Assembly: GCA_945888895.1 (NCBI GenBank)
Contig: CAMDAY010000058.1
Coordinates: 1-10,618, forward strand
Reading direction: 5' to 3'
Source: Dehalococcoides mccartyi
GTDB lineage: Bacteria; Chloroflexota; Dehalococcoidia; UBA2979
DNA length: 10,618 nucleotides
Numbering within the stretch: position 1 is the first letter of the stretch; each line of letters begins with the position of its first letter. Under the pieces are notes generated by a model. That model was given only the letters and a program-made list of their open reading frames with translations. It was not told where the DNA came from and did no database searches. This document shows positions 6,982 through 10,618 of this stretch, one piece after another. The translations under genes and the position numbers were made by a program.

Positions 6982-7042
6982 AACGCGTCAGCGATGGGGT
7001 CAAGGGTGTCCTGCTCAGGCATCGAACGCTCCGAACGCGGGG

Positions 7043-7063
7043 ATCCCGGGCACGTGCCGGGAT
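7043..7063. repeat. Inverted repeat upstream of the carbonic anhydrase gene
   Basis: ATCCCGG (7043-7049) and CCGGGAT (7057-7063) form a 7-bp stem around GCACGTG, itself part of the palindrome GCACGTGC (7050-7057). It sits in the 173-bp gap between the MFS stop and the carbonic anhydrase 5' end, where no gene was found. It could be a regulator site or a transcript hairpin. The right arm shares the 10-mer GCCGGGATAC with the repeat at 1952-1961. Confidence 0.45.
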
Positions 7064-7150
7064 ACTGCCCAGAGCATCGGCAGGAACAAGAACTTAGAAC
7101 AGTGCAGGGCGAGCCGGATCTGGGTCCGGAGTGGCCGAGACGCTTCACGA

Positions 7151-7180
7151 CCTCCCGGAGGCCGGCCGGGTATACCCGGC
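7151..7180. repeat. Paired palindromes just after the MFS gene
   Basis: CCTCC-C-GGAGG (7151-7161) is followed by the perfect 16-bp palindrome GCCGGGTATACCCGGC (7165-7180), 15 nt beyond the MFS stop. No T-tract is present. The second palindrome differs by one base from the hairpin at 1951-1967, which also follows a minus-strand gene. Confidence 0.55.
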
Positions 7181-7195
7181 ATGAGCCGCACTAAG

Positions 7196-8461
7196 CTACG
7201 TCGCGAAGTTGCCGCGCCACATCAGCCGACGGACATCGGAGAGCACGAGCATCGCGCCCAGGAGCACGAGCAGCCAGATCGCAGACGGGACGATGAGCAG
7301 CACGCGCAACCCGATCACGCCCTCCGCCGCACCCAGGCCGAGGTTCACGAACGCCATGTGCCCCGCCGCGAGCATCGCGTAGATCGACATCACGCGCCCC
7401 CGGATGTCGTCACGCACCAGCGACTGCGCCTGCGAGGCCGTGATCGCCATGAACGAGGCCTGTGTCGCCCCAGCAAGGACCGCGCCGCCGATGACCATCG
7501 CCGGCGTCTGCGCGAGGCCGAGCACGAACATCGCGATGCTGCTGCCGATGCCAACGACAAGCAGGCTGCGCCCGGTGCCTTCATCGGTGCGCAGGCGCGC
7601 GATCGTCAGCGTACCGCAGACCGCGCCGAAGCCGAGGCCAAAGAGGATGCCGCTATACAGGCTCGGCCCACCGCCCACCTCGGTCGCCAGTTGGGGCATG
7701 AGCGAGTCGAAGCCCATCGTCAGCGCGCAGTGGAAGACGACGAGCACGATCACCAGCGCCAGCCGGCGATCGGCGGCGATGTAGTTCGCGCCGTCCCCCA
7801 TCTCGCCGAGGAGGCGGCGGAAGGAGGCCAGCGAGATGCCCTCATCGCGGCCACTGCGGTAGCTGATCCCCCACAGTGCGCAGAAGCTGAGTACGTAGAA
7901 CCCCGCCGACAGCGCGAACACCGCGTTCGCCCCGACCTGCGTCAGCAGCAGGCCGCCGATCAGTGGCCCCGCCATCCTCGACCCGTGCTGCGAGATGTTG
8001 GACAGCGCGACCGCGTTGAGCAACTGCGGCTGGGGCACGAGGTTGGGGATCATCGCCTGCTCGGCGGGCTGCTGCACGGCGCTTGCGATGCCGCCAATGA
8101 ACGCGAACACGCCGACGTGCCACACCTGCACGACGCCGAGCCCCGTCACGACCACCAACCCGATCGTGCCGCTGAACCCGATGGTGACCGCGATCAGCGC
8201 GAGGCGACGGCGGTCGATGCGGTCGGCCAGCGCGCCCGCGAAGGGCGAGGCGAACAGGAACGGGGCCATCCCGGCAAACGTCACGATGCCGACAGCGCTG
8301 GAGGATTGCGTGAGCGCGAAGACGAGCCAGCCGCGACCGAGCAGCAACGCCCAGTTCGCGCCCGCAGAGCACATCGAGTTGGCGAAGAGCAGCGCGTAGT
8401 CCCGCGACCGGAGCGCCGGGAACTGCCGATCGAGCCAACCGAGGTCGCGCGTGGGAGCCAT
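7196..8461 (-). CDS. MFS transporter (drug/solute exporter, DHA3/EntS-like)
   Basis: 421 residues with about twelve hydrophobic segments, the normal size and layout for a major facilitator carrier in the inner membrane. The family's motif A loop is clear after the second helix: GALADRIDRRRL at 76-87, which places it with proton-driven exporters. The segments FIGGIASAVQQPAEQAMIPNLVPQPQLLNAVALSNISQHGSRMAGPLIGG (about 120-168) and a C-terminal VRDDIRGRVMSIYAM loop are typical of the MFS_3 (EntS/enterobactin-exporter-like) group. Substrate cannot be predicted. ATG 8459-8461 has no ribosome site; TAGAGT ends 6 nt before it, suggesting a leaderless transcript. It lies between RNase D (100 bp upstream) and the carbonic anhydrase, all leftward, but with its own likely promoter. 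Confidence 0.9.
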   Translation of the reverse strand: MAPTRDLGWLDRQFPALRSRDYALLFANSMCSAGANWALLLGRGWLVFALTQSSSAVGIVTFAGMAPFLFASPFAGALADRIDRRRLALIAVTIGFSGTIGLVVVTGLGVVQVWHVGVFAFIGGIASAVQQPAEQAMIPNLVPQPQLLNAVALSNISQHGSRMAGPLIGGLLLTQVGANAVFALSAGFYVLSFCALWGISYRSGRDEGISLASFRRLLGEMGDGANYIAADRRLALVIVLVVFHCALTMGFDSLMPQLATEVGGGPSLYSGILFGLGFGAVCGTLTIARLRTDEGTGRSLLVVGIGSSIAMFVLGLAQTPAMVIGGAVLAGATQASFMAITASQAQSLVRDDIRGRVMSIYAMLAAGHMAFVNLGLGAAEGVIGLRVLLIVPSAIWLLVLLGAMLVLSDVRRLMWRGNFAT

Positions 8462-8467
8462 CGGCAG

Positions 8468-8495
8468 ACTCTACGCGCTCCCCCAACGGACGCAA
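8468..8495 (-). promoter_or_regulatory. Probable leaderless promoter of the MFS gene
   Basis: On the minus strand a -35-like TTGCGT (8490-8495) and a -10-like TAGAGT (8468-8473) are separated by 16 bp, and the -10 ends 6 nt before the ATG. That spacing would start the transcript at the start codon itself. This is the best of the leaderless-type candidates here because both boxes are present. Confidence 0.45.
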
Positions 8496-8561
8496 CCACC
8501 GCGCGCGTCCTCGTGCGGGCGTCGTGGGGAGCGGGTACCTCGGCCTCGGGCAGCGCTCGGG

Positions 8562-9755
8562 CTACCGCTGGATGCGGACGCCGGCCTCGGTGTGCATGTC
8601 GACAGCGACCGTCGTCTCGCCACGGAGCCAGTCGACGAGGTCTCGGCCGGCGAGCTCGCGACGCCAGCCGCGCAGCAGCGGCAGGTCGGGCTCCTTCGAC
8701 TGGTCGCCCGTGAGCCACCATGCGATCAGCTCATCCATGTCGCGGCGCGTGGCGACGAACCTCGAGGCGATCTCGGCCTCGCGGCAGCGTGCCTGCACGA
8801 TGCCGGAGAGGATCGCGGGCCACGCCTGACCCAGGTTGGGGAGGCGCGGCGGGGTCTCATCCTCCTCGGGCGGGTCGTTCACGCCCACCTCGACAGCTTC
8901 GAGGATCGCCTTGCCGTAGCGCTGGATCGTGCCCTCGCCCAGGCCGCGGACGGCGCTCAGGTCGGCGTTGTCGCGCGGAGGGCGGCGGGCGAGCTCCAGC
9001 AACGAGCGGTCGTTCATGATCCACGAAGGCGGCCGGTTCGCGCGCAGCGCCTCTTGCTCGCGCCACGCCGCGACCGTCCGCAGCGCGCCGAGCGCACGAC
9101 GCTTGAGGCCGTTCCAGCCTCGGACGCGGCGGTACATCTCCTCGGGCGGGGTGCGCTCGGCCCACGCGTCGGCGAGCAGGTCGCACTCCTCCTGCACCCA
9201 CGAGGCACGGTCGCGTGCATCCAACTGCACCTTGAGCTCTCGCCAGACCGCGGGCAGGTAGCGCACGTCGTCGAGGGCGTAGCGGAGCTGATCCTCGGAC
9301 AGCGGGCGGCGCGACCACTCGGTGTACTGCGCGCCCTTGTCGAGGTGGACGCCGGCCATGCGCTCCACGAGCGCGCCGTAGCCGATCTGCTCCCCCATGC
9401 CCAGGAACGCCGCGGCGATCTGCGTATCGAAGACGCGCGTCGCGCGCACGCCGAACGCGGCGCCGATCAGTGCGAGGTCCGCCTGCGCCGAGTGGATGAT
9501 CACCTCGACGTCATCGCTCGCTACGAGGTCGATGACGGGGCGCGGGTCGACGTTCAGCGGGTCGATAGCAGCGACGGTCGGGGTGTCGTGGTCGCCCCAG
9601 CCGACCTGCACGAGCGACAGCTCGGCGACGTAGCGGCCTTCGGTCATGAACTCGAGGTCAAGGGCGAACCAGCCCGTCCGCGCGATCTGCGCGGCGATGG
9701 ACGCCACTTCGGCCGCGTCCGTGACGGGGGTGGGGAGCTGCTGTTCGACGGTCAC
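8562..9755 (-). CDS. rnd: Ribonuclease D (DEDDy 3'-5' exoribonuclease with HRDC domain)
   Basis: 397 residues, close to the usual RNase D length. The enzyme trims 3' ends of tRNA and other small RNAs in the cytoplasm using two metal ions. The DEDDy catalytic set is complete: Asp33 and Glu35 in FALDLEFM, Asp93 in HSAQADL, and Tyr159 with Asp163 in YALDDVRYL. About residues 210-290 (RVRGWNGLKRRALGALRTVAAWREQEA...GLGEGTIQRYGKAILEAVE) match an HRDC nucleic-acid-binding domain, followed by a second helical C-terminal region. The start is GTG 9753-9755; no ATG competes, and TATCGT ends 7 nt before it instead of a ribosome site. It is divergent from the selenoprotein gene across about 110 bp. Confidence in the family is high. 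Confidence 0.93.
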   Translation of the reverse strand: MTVEQQLPTPVTDAAEVASIAAQIARTGWFALDLEFMTEGRYVAELSLVQVGWGDHDTPTVAAIDPLNVDPRPVIDLVASDDVEVIIHSAQADLALIGAAFGVRATRVFDTQIAAAFLGMGEQIGYGALVERMAGVHLDKGAQYTEWSRRPLSEDQLRYALDDVRYLPAVWRELKVQLDARDRASWVQEECDLLADAWAERTPPEEMYRRVRGWNGLKRRALGALRTVAAWREQEALRANRPPSWIMNDRSLLELARRPPRDNADLSAVRGLGEGTIQRYGKAILEAVEVGVNDPPEEDETPPRLPNLGQAWPAILSGIVQARCREAEIASRFVATRRDMDELIAWWLTGDQSKEPDLPLLRGWRRELAGRDLVDWLRGETTVAVDMHTEAGVRIQR

Positions 9756-9762
9756 CGTCGGG

Positions 9763-9768
9763 ACGATA
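9763..9768 (-). promoter_or_regulatory. Probable leaderless -10 box of the RNase D gene
   Basis: On the minus strand TATCGT ends 7 nt before the GTG start of RNase D, and no Shine-Dalgarno lies at a workable distance. The geometry repeats that of the luciferase-like and MFS genes. No clear -35 was found. Confidence 0.4.
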
Positions 9769-9819
9769 ACACCTCGCCTGCGCGGACGCCTCCCCGATGG
9801 GCTATCGGTGCCTCCGGGG

Positions 9820-9825
9820 TATCAT
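9820..9825 (+). promoter_or_regulatory. Probable -10 box of the selenoprotein gene
   Basis: TATCAT differs from TATAAT at one position and lies 40 nt before the GTG start at 9866, leaving a short leader that contains the GGAG ribosome site at 9855-9858. No convincing -35 was seen about 17 bp upstream. Confidence 0.4.
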
Positions 9826-9865
9826 TGGGGGCAGCCATCCAACATCTGCCGCCTGGAGCAGCCCC

Positions 9866-10534
9866 GTGACGAATGCCCCCTCCGAGGAGGAACGAACCGC
9901 CCCCGTGCGGCTGACGTTCGTCTCCGACTTCATCTGACCATGGTGCTATGTCGGTCTCGTCGAGATCGAGAAGCTGTACCGGAACTGGGAAATCGAGCTC
10001 GACTGGGCTCCCTTCTTCCTCGACCCGTCCATCCCACCTGAGGGCCGCGCGCGACAGCCGCAGGCCGAGGGTGCTCCCGAGACGCCCGTCGAGGCGCGCG
10101 GGAAGCGCCTGGGCCTCGACTTCCGTCGAGGACGCACGTTCACGCCTCACACGATCCTGTCGCTGCAGGCGGGCGAGTGGGCCGCGGAGCACGGGACGAC
10201 GCAGCAGGTGATCGATTACCACCGAGCGCTGTTCAAGGCGTACTTCACAGACTTCGAGGACCTGATGGACATCGACGTCCTCGTCCGGCACGCCGAGGCA
10301 GTCGGACTCGAAGCGGCTGCATTGCGCGAGGCGCTCGTGACCGGATCCAAACTCGACTCAACCACCGAGGCGATCGAGCAGTCCTACGCGATCGGCGTGC
10401 AGGCGATCCCGACGTTCGTCCTCGAAGGGCAGTACGCCGTCGTCGGCGCGCAGGAGTACGACGTCCTCGAGCGCGTCATGGAGCAGCTGAAGGCAAAGCG
10501 CCGCGAGACCCCGCTCCCCGACCCGAACGCCTAG
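9866..10534 (+). CDS. DsbA/FrnE-like thiol oxidoreductase, probable selenoprotein (Sec24 encoded by TGA 9935-9937)
   Basis: Read through the in-frame TGA, this is a 222-residue FrnE-type DsbA-family protein with a thioredoxin fold and helical insert. The active site reads VSDFI-U-PWCYVGL, where relatives have CPWCY, so UGA (residue 24) replaces the first, nucleophilic cysteine and Cys27 is kept. Then come WAPFFLDPSIPPEG (48-60), GLDF, RALFKAYFTDFEDLMDIDVL and the cis-proline loop AIPTF (Pro182) with AVVGAQ, all family hallmarks. GTG 9866 is preceded by GGAG with a 7-nt gap; GTG 9905 is an alternative. No start codon exists between the TGA and GTG 10208, so a separate downstream gene would lack the active site. 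A SECIS-like hairpin follows the TGA. Selenocysteine should make the enzyme a faster redox catalyst; substrate is unknown. A nonsense mutation or read error is the alternative. Confidence 0.88.
9951..9969 (+). promoter_or_regulatory. Bacterial SECIS-like hairpin downstream of the Sec codon
   Basis: TCGGTCTC (9951-9958) pairs with GAGATCGA (9962-9969) in eight pairs including one G-U, around a 3-nt loop GTC (9959-9961). The stem begins 14 nt and the loop 22 nt after the UGA, and the first loop base is G. This matches the known bacterial rule that SelB binds a hairpin just 3' of the UGA with a guanine at the top of the apical loop. It lies inside the coding sequence, as bacterial SECIS elements do. 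Confidence 0.75.
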
Positions 10535-10618
10535 CGCAGCAGGTCGAGGAGCACGCGCGGCGGCGAGGTCATCGCGCGCGAGTGGCGTCGAGGAGATTGC
10601 GTGGGGCGGCCCACCCCT
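10531..10618 (-). CDS. Possible C-terminus of an unidentified minus-strand gene
   Basis: A frame entering from the right edge on the minus strand stays open for about 28 residues and ends in TAG at 10531-10533, sharing CTAG with the selenoprotein stop. The visible tail, PPRVLLDLLR, looks like a helical protein end. The same CTAG arrangement joins the first two genes of the window, which is the main reason to suspect a real gene. No family can be named from this fragment. Confidence 0.3.
   Translation of the reverse strand, partial: GVGRPTQSPRRHSRAMTSPPRVLLDLLR

Noticed and set aside
6287..8713. Long plus-strand open frame (808 codons) opposite the carbonic anhydrase, MFS and RNase D genes
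   Set aside because: It runs across three real genes and gaps on the other strand and reads as Arg/His/Glu-rich shadow sequence.
9935..9937. TGA in the DsbA-like gene as an ordinary nonsense mutation or as a reassigned tryptophan/glycine codon
   Set aside because: It hits the one position where a selenocysteine is expected, a SECIS-like hairpin follows, and the frame after it is intact and conserved. Reassignment is unlikely because the other ten genes contain no internal TGA and use TGG and GGN codons normally. A read error remains possible.
10208..10534. A separate 108-residue gene starting at GTG 10208
   Set aside because: It is the C-terminal half of the DsbA-like protein, without active site, ribosome site or independent family start.

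Overview
This is a GC-rich (roughly two-thirds GC), tightly packed bacterial chromosomal window with eleven recognisable genes and one possible further gene running off the right edge. A TetR-type regulator, luciferase-like flavin/F420 oxidoreductases, a DUF2277 protein and an RNase D with a C-terminal HRDC region suggest a high-GC Chloroflexota-like or actinobacterial-like lineage. That placement is an inference; the window holds no rRNA or other phylogenetic marker. No tRNA, CRISPR array, transposase or phage gene was seen. All eleven genes end in TAG.

Left third (1-3431): the C-terminus of a TetR-like regulator converges on a flavin reductase-like gene. The two share a CTAG stop overlap. 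Divergent from the flavin reductase is a group-1 luciferase-like oxidoreductase. Convergent with that is a two-gene operon on the minus strand, a second luciferase-like oxidoreductase followed by a small two-helix membrane protein. This forms a small flavin-redox neighbourhood.

Middle (3432-7195): a short DUF2277 protein converges on an M3-family zinc oligopeptidase, with a double-hairpin REP/MITE-like element between their ends. Upstream of the peptidase on the same strand is a lipoprotein alpha-carbonic anhydrase. Its frame is broken twice, each time at a homopolymer tract (G10 and C8 on the coding strand), and an 8-bp tandem repeat sits at its 5' end. The break could be pseudogenisation, assembly error or simple-repeat phase variation.

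Right third (7196-10618): an MFS exporter and an RNase D are transcribed leftwards. A DsbA/FrnE-like thiol oxidoreductase is divergent from RNase D. The main discovery of the window is in this last gene. An in-frame TGA (9935-9937) stands exactly where the family has the first cysteine of its CPWC active site, giving UPWC. An 8-bp hairpin with a G-first apical loop begins 14 nt after the TGA, as expected for a bacterial SECIS element. The gene is best read as a 222-residue selenoprotein; conventional gene calling would report only a C-terminal fragment lacking the active site.

Several starts (luciferase-like gene at 924, MFS, RNase D, possibly M3) have a -10-like hexamer only 6-7 nt upstream and no Shine-Dalgarno, which suggests leaderless transcription is common in this organism.
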